Of a stretch of 64,000 nucleotides of DNA, positions 8,664 to 16,397 are shown in pieces. The notes below the pieces were generated by a model. That model was given only the letters and a program-made list of their open reading frames with translations, was not told the origin of the DNA and ran no database searches. The position numbers were made by a program, and so were the translations under genes. How positions within the stretch are numbered: the first letter of the stretch is position 1; every line of letters starts with the position of its first letter. The stretch is from NCBI RefSeq assembly GCF_036347055.1, contig NZ_CP108882.1, positions 3,980,501-4,044,500 on the forward strand, given 5' to 3'. Source of the stretch: Streptomyces sp. NBC_00820. Its GTDB lineage: Bacteria; Actinomycetota; Actinomycetes; Streptomycetales; Streptomycetaceae.

Positions 8664-8750
8664 CCCTGCGGGCGCCGGGAGGTGCCGCCCGGGGGCGGTG
8701 CGGCCGCCCGTTGAACCTCCTGGCCGCGTGCGACGTATCAGTCACCGTGG

Positions 8751-10028
8751 GTGGCGCTCCGCCGTCCCGGGACGCGGCCAGGGGGACTTTCGTTGACATC
8801 GAGCCCGCCCCTGCGCGGCGATCCGGACACACTCGCTCCGGCGCGGCACGAGGAGGGGGAGCGTGACACGGACAGCCGCGGGCACGTCCGGGGACTCGAC
8901 GGACTCCGCGGCCTGGCGGCCCTGTACGTCGTGCTGTTCCACTGCCGGCTGCTGACCTTCCCGGGGTTTCCCCACGACTCGGGTCCCGCCTGGCTGGGCT
9001 GGCTGATGTACGGGCGCCTCGCGGTCGTCTTCTTCCTGGTGCTGTCCGGCTTCTCCCTGGCCATCCCCGCGGCGCGCGCCGGCTGGCACCTAGGAGGCAT
9101 CGGCCGCTTCCTGCGCCGACGGGCCTGGCGCATCCTGCCTCCGTACTGGGCCGCGCTCGCGCTGAGCCTGGTGGTCGCCCGGTTCGTGGTGCCGGCCTCC
9201 CACTTCGGACCGCCGAACGGCAGGACGCTCCTGGTGTACGGCCTCGTCGTCCAGGACGTGTTCACCGCACCGACGCCGAACGGCGCCTTCTGGTCCATCG
9301 GAGTCGAGGCGGAGCTGTATCTCGTCTTCCCCCTGCTCCTGCTGGTCCGGCGACGCCTGGGGGCACTGATCCTGCTCGCGGCGGTGACGCTCCCGGTGAT
9401 CGCCCACGGCCTGCTGGCGGTGGACGCCGACCCGGTCGAGGGCGTGAACCGGCTGACCCCGCACCTGGCCCCGGTGTTCGCCGCCGGCATGGCCGGCGCG
9501 GGCGTCCTCGCCGCGAGGGACAGGATCCGCCGTCTGCCGTGGCACTGGCTCGCCGCGGCGGCCGCCGCGCCCCCCGCGCTCTTCGTGGTCGTCGAGGGAC
9601 CGGTCCGGACGGTCGGCCACTACTTCTGGGTGGATCTCGCCGTCGCGCCCGCCATGACGATGTTCATCGCGGCGGTCGCCACGGGCAGGCCCGCCCTCCT
9701 CATGCGGTTCCTGGCCACCCGCCCCGTGCGCGCCCTCGGGAACTGTTCGTACAGCCTCTACCTCGTCCACCTGCCGATCGTCATGACCGTCGTACGGCGC
9801 ATCGCCCCGCACTACGTCGAGCCCGGCCTCCCCGCGTTCTGCTTCACCCTGCTGCTCGCCCTGCCCGCGTCGCTCCTGGGAGCGTGGCTGTTCGCCTCGG
9901 TCTTCGAGATGCCCTTCAAGCGGAACCGCTCCTGGAAGTCCATGCTCGCGGCGGGGCGTTCACGCCTGCACGACCTGCTCGGGCGCGTCCCCCGGCCGCT
10001 TCCGGACGACCGGCCCGATCCGACATGA
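8751..10028 (+). CDS. Acyltransferase family 3 (OafA/YrhL type) membrane protein
   Basis: About 425 residues with around ten membrane helices. It opens with the family signature RGLDGLRGLAALYVVLFH and has FWSIGVEAELYLVFP and NCSYSLYLVHLP later. These enzymes O-acetylate or otherwise acylate cell-surface sugars and small molecules. The start is uncertain: the frame is open from a GTG at 8751 with no clear ribosome site, and the strong AGGAGG at 8851 lies before a GTG in another frame. Standalone gene. Confidence 0.85.
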   Translation: MALRRPGTRPGGLSLTSSPPLRGDPDTLAPARHEEGERDTDSRGHVRGLDGLRGLAALYVVLFHCRLLTFPGFPHDSGPAWLGWLMYGRLAVVFFLVLSGFSLAIPAARAGWHLGGIGRFLRRRAWRILPPYWAALALSLVVARFVVPASHFGPPNGRTLLVYGLVVQDVFTAPTPNGAFWSIGVEAELYLVFPLLLLVRRRLGALILLAAVTLPVIAHGLLAVDADPVEGVNRLTPHLAPVFAAGMAGAGVLAARDRIRRLPWHWLAAAAAAPPALFVVVEGPVRTVGHYFWVDLAVAPAMTMFIAAVATGRPALLMRFLATRPVRALGNCSYSLYLVHLPIVMTVVRRIAPHYVEPGLPAFCFTLLLALPASLLGAWLFASVFEMPFKRNRSWKSMLAAGRSRLHDLLGRVPRPLPDDRPDPT

Positions 10029-10142
10029 CATTGGCATGGCAAGACAAGGGGAGGCCCCGGTGCACCCCGGCGGACACCGTGCCGGCCGCCGCCCGTCCCA
10101 CCGGCCTCCGCCCGTCCCGTCAGTTCCTCAGGGGCCGTTCCG

Positions 10143-10628
10143 CTACCCGGCGCCCTCCTGGCCGAGACCGTCCTCGACGCGTGCCAGGATCCGCTGAGCG
10201 GACAGCGGGTTGCCGGGATCGGCGGCAGCGGTCAGCAGCCGGACGGCCGTTCCGGCCGGTTCGTCGGGCCGGATGACCAGCAGCTCCCAGCGCCCGACGG
10301 TCCCGCACTCCAGGGTGATGGCGTGTGCCTCGTCGGCGAGGTCGCTCAGGACCACCTCGATCTCGTGGCCGGGCGCCCACACCGTCCCCGGGGCGTCGGA
10401 CCAGGCCGCGGCGCCCACGGTGACGTGGGTGACCGTTCCGCGGCCGGGATCCAACGCGCCCACGAGAGCGGGCAGCTCCAGCTCCAGGACGTCACAGCGC
10501 GGCCACCATGCTCCGTCGAGCGGGCCGTGACTGGACTCCGGCGTGAGACTCAGCCGCGACAGCGGCATGTCGTACGTGTGCGCGTCGTCCGAGGAGCTTC
10601 CTCCGGCCGGCGGTGTGAGGGAGGCCAT
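10143..10628 (-). CDS. DUF5994-like protein
   Basis: 161 residues, soluble, no signal or membrane segment. RLSLTPESSHGPLDGAWWPR followed by LELELPALVGALD and a late DEAHAITLEC strand are what I recall of DUF5994, an actinobacterial family of unknown role often near anti-sigma or STAS proteins. Here it lies downstream of a STAS-GNAT gene on the same strand, with a 103-bp gap. Confidence 0.75.
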   Translation of the reverse strand: MASLTPPAGGSSSDDAHTYDMPLSRLSLTPESSHGPLDGAWWPRCDVLELELPALVGALDPGRGTVTHVTVGAAAWSDAPGTVWAPGHEIEVVLSDLADEAHAITLECGTVGRWELLVIRPDEPAGTAVRLLTAAADPGNPLSAQRILARVEDGLGQEGAG

Positions 10629-10731
10629 CGTGCGATCCCGTCCTGGGCGGCCCGGGGCCGCTCGCGCTCGTCACTCGCCGGGAACGGCGCCGCCAGAAGG
10701 TACGCCCGACATGCTCTCGGTGTCTCCCAGG

Positions 10732-11727
10732 CTACGCCCGGCCCAGGGCGGCGGTCCGAGGCGCGGGTACCGGCCCGCCGCCTTCCCCGAACAGGACCAG
10801 CACGTAGGGGGCACCCCGGCCGGGCAGCCCCAGCATCGCCCCGCAGTTCCGCCAGCCCCAGGACTCGAAGGCGGCTTGCCCGGCCCGGTCGGCCGCGGGA
10901 AGCAGGGTGACCGCGAGCGCGGTGTGCCGGTCGGCCAGCAGACGCTGTTGCAGACGGCGGCCGATGTCGCGGTGCTGGGCGTGGTGACGCGCCACGACCT
11001 GGGTGAGGAGCAGGAACCTGGCACAGCCGGTCAGCCGTTGGACGCTCTCCTGCAGCCCTCGTTCGGAACGGCCGCGGGGACCTACCGGGAACCCGAAGAC
11101 ACACCCCACCAGCACGGTCGTCTCGGCGACCACCAGCGCGAAGCCCGGCCGCCGGGCGCTGAGGGCGAGCCACCGCAGGAAGTCGTCCCGCTTCCTGTCC
11201 GCCTCCGCCGAGAGGCCCGCGACGGACTCCACGGCGAGTTCGGCGAGGTCCTCGCTCAGCCCCTCCGCCTGCCGGCGGTTCAGACGGCGCAGGCGGATCG
11301 CGTCCTTGGCGACCGGCGCACCGGCGCGGTCGCCGCCTCCCTGCCACCCGCCGTACGGCCGGGACGTCCGCGACAGGCCGGTGAGCAGAACGGGCGGCAC
11401 AGGACGCGCCGGGGCCGCGAGCAGCAGAGGGGCGTAGCCGGTGCCGTCGACGAGCCGGCTGATCTGCGCGCACGGATGGTGCAGCCGCAACGAGGAGTGC
11501 ACGTGGTCGGCACACTGCGACACCGTCAGGAAGACGTCCATGCCCCTGGAGTCACAGGATCCGACGGTCGCGAGGTCGACGTCGATGGCGGTCATACCGT
11601 CGCGCAGGCACTGCTCCAGCGCGGCCCTCAGCAGGGGGACCGTGGCCGGACCGATCACCCCGGCGAGCGTGACGAGGGCCCGCTCCCCGCGGTCACGCCG
11701 GTGGATGTCCAGCCGCTGTACGACCAT
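10732..11727 (-). CDS. STAS-GNAT fusion protein
   Basis: 331 residues from the ATG at 11727 (GAGGGG 7 nt upstream). Residues 1-100 form a STAS/anti-sigma-antagonist-like domain, including VTLAGVIGPATVPLLRAAL and the phosphoacceptor region GSCDSRGMDVFL. Residues about 135-320 resemble a GNAT acetyltransferase: a helix pair, FALVVAETTVLVGCVFGFPV strands and the late FESWGWRNCGAMLG. The GNAT half is inferred from pattern only. The frame is open further upstream but that part looks non-coding. Confidence 0.65.
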   Translation of the reverse strand: MVVQRLDIHRRDRGERALVTLAGVIGPATVPLLRAALEQCLRDGMTAIDVDLATVGSCDSRGMDVFLTVSQCADHVHSSLRLHHPCAQISRLVDGTGYAPLLLAAPARPVPPVLLTGLSRTSRPYGGWQGGGDRAGAPVAKDAIRLRRLNRRQAEGLSEDLAELAVESVAGLSAEADRKRDDFLRWLALSARRPGFALVVAETTVLVGCVFGFPVGPRGRSERGLQESVQRLTGCARFLLLTQVVARHHAQHRDIGRRLQQRLLADRHTALAVTLLPAADRAGQAAFESWGWRNCGAMLGLPGRGAPYVLVLFGEGGGPVPAPRTAALGRA

Positions 11728-12113
11728 CACGGCGCCCCTCGGCGAGCAGGAACGATGCCTGGGGAGAGTCGAGGAGTTTCCGTGATCGCGGCGGACATGA
11801 TGCCGGCCCGTCTCCGCACCGTCCGCTCGGGCGGCCCGGGATTCGTCTCTCGCCGAGGACGACCCGGCGGGACGGCCGGAGTGCGTGATGCCCTCGGTAC
11901 CTTCACCGTACGTCACCGGCCACCGGAAACGTGGCCCCGGGACGGACTCGTCCGAGCCCGGCGCACCACCTGCCGAGCGGCTCATGACGGCGACCCCGGC
12001 CCGGGAGCGAGCCGACGTCCGAGCCGAGCGACGCCGGCCGACACCGCCCGAAGCCGACCCCGGCACCGCACAGCAGGTCAGAGGGGTCGCCCCCTCGGTG
12101 ATCGGCCGGGTGG
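11728..12113. other. Gene-free stretch with a sequence shared with the tRNA-Lys island end
   Basis: No convincing gene. At about 12044-12082 a 36-bp stretch ending AGCAGGTCAGAGGG matches, with roughly seven mismatches, bases 17818-17854 just inside the tRNA-Lys attachment site. It could be a leftover integrative-element end. Confidence 0.4.
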
Positions 12114-12922
12114 CTACCTCCAGCCGTCGAGGGAGACCCCGGAACCGCCCGCAAGGTACCGGCGGAGGGCGCTCGCCGTGGTGCCGACGAACGCCTCGGG
12201 GACGGCGTCGGCGTCGACCCAGCAGACCTGGTCGTGCTTGCCCGGCTCCCGGTTCTCGGGTTCGCCGGCCCATTCATGGGTGGCAAAAACGACGGTGAGG
12301 AAGCCGTTGGGAGCCTCCACGCCCTATGGCCTCTCTTCCGGATCTTGCCGGGGTCGCGGGGTCTGGCACGCACTCCCCCAAGCTCTGCGAGCAGGGGGTA
12401 CCCCCAGCGGCGTTGTCGTCACTCTCCCCCAAGCTCTCGGCTTCGCTCGAGCAGGGAGGGACCCCCATCGCGCCGCGTCGACTCCCTCCTCCGCCTTGCA
12501 GCTGCACGCACCAGACCCCGCTCGGGTCGGCCAGAAGGCGCCGCAGACCGGAGCCGGCCTGATCCGGAAGAAAGACCCCAGGCGCCGTGGATGATGTGGA
12601 CGACCTCCAGGGCCTCCGGCCGCACGGTCAGGCCCGTCTCCTCGTACAGCTCGCGCACCGCGGTCTCGGTGATGGGCTCGCCGGGTTCGTTCTTGCCGAC
12701 GGGCAGGTCCCACATGCCCTGGGCGAACTTGGCGTTCCGGCCGCGCCGGAGGACGACGACGCGGTCGGCGGCCCTGTCGTGGACGATGACGGCGGCGACC
12801 AGCAGGGTCATGGATCCGAGGGCGGCCCCGAGGGCCCCGGGCCGTTCGCCGGTCGTCCGCCGGACCACGGCAGCTGTCCCTTCGTCGGCGGGGGTGGCGG
12901 GCAGCTCAGCCGGTGGACTCAC
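12114..12922 (-). pseudogene. Nudix hydrolase split by an inserted repeat element
   Basis: The N-terminal part (12922 down to about 12578) has the start of a Nudix domain with the box intact: GKNEPGEPITETAVRELYEETG. After HIIHGAWG the frame enters the 250-bp element at 12328-12577. The rest resumes beyond it at 12325-12114: VEAPNGFLTVVF, ENREPGKHDQVCWVD and GVSLDGWR to the stop. Joined across the element the two halves give a normal Nudix protein of about 180 residues, so this is an insertional knock-out. Its GTG start overlaps the stop of the upstream flavin reductase gene, so it was the second gene of that operon. Confidence 0.85.
12328..12577. mobile_element. MITE-like inverted-repeat element, copy 1
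   Basis: 250 bp, non-coding. Ends GGCCTCTCTTCCGGATC and GATCCGGAAGAAAGACC form imperfect terminal inverted repeats. Apart from about 39 extra bases, the sequence is nearly identical, in opposite orientation, to 45400-45610. The extra segment, starting CTCCCCCAAGCTCTCGG, resembles a second short hairpin repeat common in Streptomyces. Target-site duplication is not clear (possibly a few C/G bases). No transposase inside, so mobilisation would need one in trans. Confidence 0.85.
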
Positions 12923-13485
12923 GCCTGACCGGCGGCCGGGACGCGCTCGCCCGATGCCACCAACCGGCCCAGCACCTCGCCGAGTTGCCGACGGGTCCCC
13001 ACGTCGTCGATGAGGCCGTCCTCGTCGACCGTCCCGCGGTCCACCGGGATCTTCACGCAGGCCGACTCCACGATGTCGGCGCCGGTGTAGCCCAGGACAG
13101 CCCGCAGCGTGGCCTCAGCGCCTTGGCCGCGGTGCGGTGCCGCCGCGTTGACCCAGGCCACCGGCTTGTCGCAGATCTCGGTGCCGCCGACCGTCCAGTC
13201 CAGCAGGTTCTTGAACGAACCCGGCAGGGTGCCCGCGTACTCCGGCGTGCAGATCAGGACGGCCGCCGCCCGGTCGATCGCCGCCCGCAGCCCCACCACG
13301 GGTGCCGGCAACGGGTCGGTGTCGTCGTCGGGGTTGAAGTGCGGAAGCTCCGCCAGACCGTCGTACATGACGGCACGTACCTTCGCGGAGGGCGCCACGG
13401 CCTGCGCGGTGCGCAGCAGGGCCTCATTGGTGGAACCGGCGCGCAGGCTCCCCGACAGCAACAGAATCACCGGTAAGGCGGGCAT
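12919..13485 (-). CDS. NADPH-dependent FMN reductase
   Basis: 188-residue flavodoxin-fold protein. The FMN phosphate loop GSLRAGSTNEALL lies near the N-terminus, and the family segment TPEYAGTLPGSFKNLLDW at about 98-115. It reduces FMN or quinone-like substrates with NADPH, cytosolic. It precedes the Nudix gene by a GTGA overlap, now broken by the element. Confidence 0.92.
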   Translation of the reverse strand: MPALPVILLLSGSLRAGSTNEALLRTAQAVAPSAKVRAVMYDGLAELPHFNPDDDTDPLPAPVVGLRAAIDRAAAVLICTPEYAGTLPGSFKNLLDWTVGGTEICDKPVAWVNAAAPHRGQGAEATLRAVLGYTGADIVESACVKIPVDRGTVDEDGLIDDVGTRRQLGEVLGRLVASGERVPAAGQA

Positions 13486-13489
13486 CCGC

Positions 13490-14025
13490 TCAACCTACTC
13501 CCCTGGCAGCGCCTGCGGTCAACAACATCCCCGTGTGTTCTCGACGGGAACCACGCGTGATCGCCTTCTCCGCCCGCTGCTGCATCGCGTGCTCCAGGCG
13601 CACCTGCTGCGTGTGGTGCATGGGCAGGTCGGCCACCTCCTCAGGCGCAACCCACTGCAGCTCGGTCGACTCGTCCGAGATCGCCAGTTCGCCACCGACC
13701 AAGCGGGCTCGGAAGCAGACGTTGAACTGCCGGCGGACCTCACCGTCGCTGTAGGCGATGACGTGCCGGGGATCGGTGTAGGTCCCGACGAGCCCAGTGA
13801 TTTCGACATCCAGGCCGGTCTCCTCCTTCACCTCGCGTACCGCGGTCCCGGGCAGCGAGTCGGTCATCTCCATGCCGCCACCGGGGACGCCCAGAGGTCG
13901 TTGTCCCGGCGCCGCTGGAGGAGGATGCGCCCTTGGTCGTCGGTGACGAATGCGGAGGCCGCGACCACCATGCTGTTCGGCTGGGGGGCGGCGGGGTCGT
14001 CGTAGTACTCGGTGCGGCGAGACAT
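13490..14025 (-). pseudogene. Nudix hydrolase with a -1 frameshift
   Basis: Starts MSRRTEYYDDP at the ATG at 14025 (GGAGG upstream) and runs through VVAASAFVTDDQGRILLQRR to NDLWA. There one base is missing, near 13880, and the frame shifts. The remainder continues in the next frame as GGGMEMTDSLPGTAVREV, then KEETGLDVEITG with an intact Nudix box, to the stop at 13490. A single-base deletion or a sequencing error would explain it. If real, the enzyme is inactive. Confidence 0.8.
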
Positions 14026-14029
14026 CGCC

Positions 14030-14385
14030 CTATTCCTCCACTGGTTGGGCCGTGCTCCACACGGCGTCGAAGCTGGCCGCGTAGGTGTCGAACATGCCGT
14101 TTCCCTCGACGCGGCGCAGGTGCCAGACCGGCGCCCCGTACGCGTTCACGCCGAAGACGTGCCCGTTCACGAGCATCTGATCGTCTGCGCGGTAGATCGA
14201 GTTGTACAGCGTCGTTGTATGCGTGCGGATCTCGACGCCGGGCACCGGGAGCAAGGGCCGGTAGCGCCAGGCGGCACCGCGATTCGATGCCGTGCCCGAA
14301 CTGTTCCTCGACGCCGCGCTGTTGGACGGCCGGGCTGTCGGCGTCCCCGGCTGCGATCCACCCGCGCGGAGGGCGGAGTGGGACG
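14030..14385 (-). pseudogene. C-terminal remnant of a DUF5919-type regulator
   Basis: Only the last third of a helix-turn-helix regulator with a DUF5919 C-terminal domain remains. One frame reads IAAGDADSPAVQQRGVEEQF, then GHGIESRCRLAL; the frame then shifts and continues RYRPLLPVPGVEIRTHTTTL and on to FDTYAASFDAVW. The DNA-binding N-terminus is gone. The stop lies 4 bases before the next (Nudix) gene, so the two were an operon. Confidence 0.7.
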
Positions 14386-14425
14386 TGGCACCCGTCCACG
14401 CTCCCTGTGCAGTGATCGGTTGTGA

Positions 14426-14441
14426 TTAGGGTGGACCCTAA
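14426..14441. promoter_or_regulatory. Perfect palindrome TTAGGGT-GG-ACCCTAA
   Basis: 16-bp palindrome in a locally AT-rich spot, followed on the plus strand by ATTTTTG. It lies just beyond the preserved 5' edge of the truncated regulator and may be its old operator or promoter. Confidence 0.4.
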
Positions 14442-14516
14442 TTTTTGTGATCTTGATGCTTCAACAGACTGCCGATGCGCTGGGGCTAGGTCTCCGGAGA
14501 GGGCGCTGAGGTAGAG

Positions 14517-14546
14517 CCGGGCGGCACCCCACGGGTGGCCGCCCGG
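14517..14546. terminator. Possible terminator hairpin
   Basis: 9-bp GC stem (CCGGGCGGC / GCCGCCCGG) with a 12-nt loop, between the decayed regulator and the tRNA-Lys terminator. No strong T-run on either side. Confidence 0.4.
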
Positions 14547-14616
14547 TCTCATGTCTGCCGTCCCCTCGGCTGAGCTACGACTGAGCTAGCGATCAAGGAG
14601 GCGGGACAAAACGGAA

Positions 14617-14655
14617 AGACCCCCAGTTCAATGACGAGTTGAACTGGGGGTCTTC
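14617..14655 (-). terminator. Original terminator of tRNA-Lys, now separated from it
   Basis: Near-perfect 16-17-bp stem (AAGACCCCCAGTTCAA with its complement) followed on the minus strand by a T-rich run. It abuts the 3' fragment of tRNA-Lys at 14658, 3.2 kb from the complete tRNA, so an integration event moved them apart. Confidence 0.8.
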
Positions 14656-14657
14656 CT

Positions 14658-14699
14658 GTAGGCCCTGTGGGACTCGAACCCACAACCAATGGATTAAAA
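14658..14699. repeat. Attachment site: duplicated 3' end of tRNA-Lys
   Basis: 42 bp identical to 17875-17916 inside and at the 3' end of tRNA-Lys: T-arm, variable region and half of the anticodon arm. This is the classic trace of tyrosine-recombinase integration at a tRNA 3' end. The other half of the tRNA is missing here. Confidence 0.9.
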
Positions 14700-15138
14700 A
14701 GTCCTGGTCAGATCATGCTGGATGGTTCCCGACGGTCCTTCGTCGTCCGGGACCACCCGGTCAAGGCGGGGGTCGAATGATGAGCGGTCTGCTTCATGAC
14801 GTCTGGTGCCACAACGTCCGCTCACGCATCGCTCACGCACGGCAGGCCCGGCCATCCGGAGCCGTACCCGACCGCGCAGCGGACCATCTTGCGCCCAACA
14901 GCGCTCCCTCCGGCAGGCGTCCACCTGCCGAGTCGGCTGCGCTCCTGGTGGTTGCGGGGCTGCCCTGGGCAGTCTGCGGCGCGAACCCGGTACAAGCACG
15001 CGAGTTACCCTTGCACGGGGACCTGACCTTCGGTGATCATCTCGCGACAGTGCAGGCGCCGCCGTTACGCAGAACCCCACGCCGGCTGCTCCCGCCTGAG
15101 CTACGGCACAAGGAAGCGGCCAGAGTAGGGCTCCATTC

Positions 15139-15981
15139 ATGCAGCGCGGCAACTCCACAGACCGGACAGGGCCCGGACGGCTGCCGGAAGAAGAGGTGGG
15201 GCTCGCAGTGCTCCTGCGGGCCTGGCGGGCGCGGGCGGGCCACAGGCTGGGCCTCGGCAAGCCGCTTCCGCAGGTGGAGGTCGCCGCCGAGGTCGGCATG
15301 AGCGAACGGTGGTACCGGGACCTCGAACGCGGTGCGACGCCCCGGCTGGACGCCCGGACCCTTACAGCGCTGGCAAACGCGCTGCGGCTGTGCGCGGACG
15401 AACGGGCGACCCTCTTCCTCTACGCTGCCGGTGGCGAGCCCTTCCCCGCCGTGTCGCCCCTCGACGGTGTCGACCTGACGCCGCTGCGGCGCCTTCTCGA
15501 CCTGCAGCCCACGCAGCCCGCCTATCTCACCGACAACGCGTGGAACGTGCTCGGCCACAACGAGGCCATGGCCGAATGGTTCCCGTGGGTGCAGATCCCC
15601 GGCGCGAACCTGATCCGCTGGGCGCTGACCGCCCCCGAGGCCCGGGAGCAGCTGGCCGACTGGCCGCGGCACGGGCGGGCGTACCTTGCGATGCTGCGCT
15701 ACGCCATGGCGCAGTACCCGGGAAATCCTCAACTCACCGAACTCCTGCGGACGGCACTGGCCGACCCCGCGTGCCGGCTGATCTGGGACAACGGCCCGGT
15801 CGTCATAGCCAACCGGGACGGGCACACGTTCCGTCTGCGCATCCCCCGCTTCGCTCCGCACTCCGTCGACGTCGTCGCCCAGGTACTGAATCCCCTCGGC
15901 TATCCCGGACTTCGGCTCACCTTCCTGAACCTGCTGGCGGGGCCCGATGCGTACACGAGCACCGACCGCCGGAACGGCTGA
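15139..15981 (+). CDS. XRE-family regulator with MmyB-like ligand domain
   Basis: 280 residues. The N-terminal helix-turn-helix (about 22-85) reads VEVAAEVGMSERWYRDLERG, then LTALANALRLCADERATLF. From about 100 a C-terminal domain of the MmyB-like ligand-binding type follows: QPAYLTDNAWNVLGHNEAM and WFPW, then RLIWDNG. This is a common actinobacterial class that binds fatty-acid-like ligands and often controls adjacent transporters or oxidoreductases. Probably regulates the MFS pump 400 bp downstream. Confidence 0.85.
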   Translation: MQRGNSTDRTGPGRLPEEEVGLAVLLRAWRARAGHRLGLGKPLPQVEVAAEVGMSERWYRDLERGATPRLDARTLTALANALRLCADERATLFLYAAGGEPFPAVSPLDGVDLTPLRRLLDLQPTQPAYLTDNAWNVLGHNEAMAEWFPWVQIPGANLIRWALTAPEAREQLADWPRHGRAYLAMLRYAMAQYPGNPQLTELLRTALADPACRLIWDNGPVVIANRDGHTFRLRIPRFAPHSVDVVAQVLNPLGYPGLRLTFLNLLAGPDAYTSTDRRNG

Positions 15982-16004
15982 GCCCTCACACTTGCCGATG
16001 GCGG

Positions 16005-16143
16005 CAATGCTTTCAATAGCAGCCGACCGGCAAAGATTTTCCGGTCCGGCAACCGGCAAATTCCTGCCGGTCTGCTTTCTGCCGCTCGCAACGTAACCGG
16101 CAGAACATTGCCGGTCGAATCCGTTGACACTCGCTGCAGCGAG
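16005..16143 (+). promoter_or_regulatory. Repeat-rich control region of the island pump
   Basis: Several copies of CCGGCAA/TTGCCGG (16026-16117) in both orientations lie between the regulator and the pump, suggesting clustered binding sites. Immediately after comes TTGACA at 16124-16129, then a perfect palindrome CTCGCTGCAGCGAG at 16130-16143, placed between -35 and -10. This is a strong candidate for a repressed promoter. Confidence 0.55.
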
Positions 16144-16283
16144 TTGCGAATCTCTGTGTCCACCGGGCTCACTCGTCCGCTCGCGGAGCCCACCTGGCGG
16201 TGGACCGCGGGGACGCCCGTCCGTCCCGACCTGGTTCGCTTCCAGATCCGGAACTCGGCTGACAAATACATTCGGGAGCGACC

Positions 16284-16397
16284 TTGCGTGTCTTCATCAA
16301 CATCAAGAAGACGACAGGAATACGCAACGACTTGACGAAGGCTGACATCGAGTACGTCGGTCGTCTGATCAATGACCTGCGGAGCCAGAATGGCTGA
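16284..16397 (+). CDS. Small ORF (37 codons) overlapping the MFS start
   Basis: Reads LRVFINIKKTTGIRNDLTK, then ADIEYVGRLINDLRSQNG, ending in TGA inside the MFS gene (8-bp overlap). A GGGAG site is placed before a TTG start at 16284. It is charged, has low GC for this DNA, uses AT-rich codons such as AAT and ATA, and looks like a folded mini-protein rather than random GC-rich sequence. It may couple translation of the pump, act as leader peptide, or be a real small protein. Start codon and expression unproven. Confidence 0.5.
   Translation: MRVFINIKKTTGIRNDLTKADIEYVGRLINDLRSQNG

Noticed and set aside
8863..8990. Strong AGGAGG with GTG at 8863 as start of the acyltransferase
   Set aside because: The GTG is in a different frame from the acyltransferase, so it cannot be its start.
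10543..12594. 683-codon plus-strand frame across the STAS-GNAT and Nudix region
   Set aside because: Antisense shadow with Arg/Pro/Gly bias.
14560..14600. tRNA-like words (GCTAGCTCAGTC, GTAGCTCAGCC) on the minus strand
   Set aside because: Only a D-arm-like fragment; no anticodon or T arm. Might be a tRNA scrap but cannot be supported.
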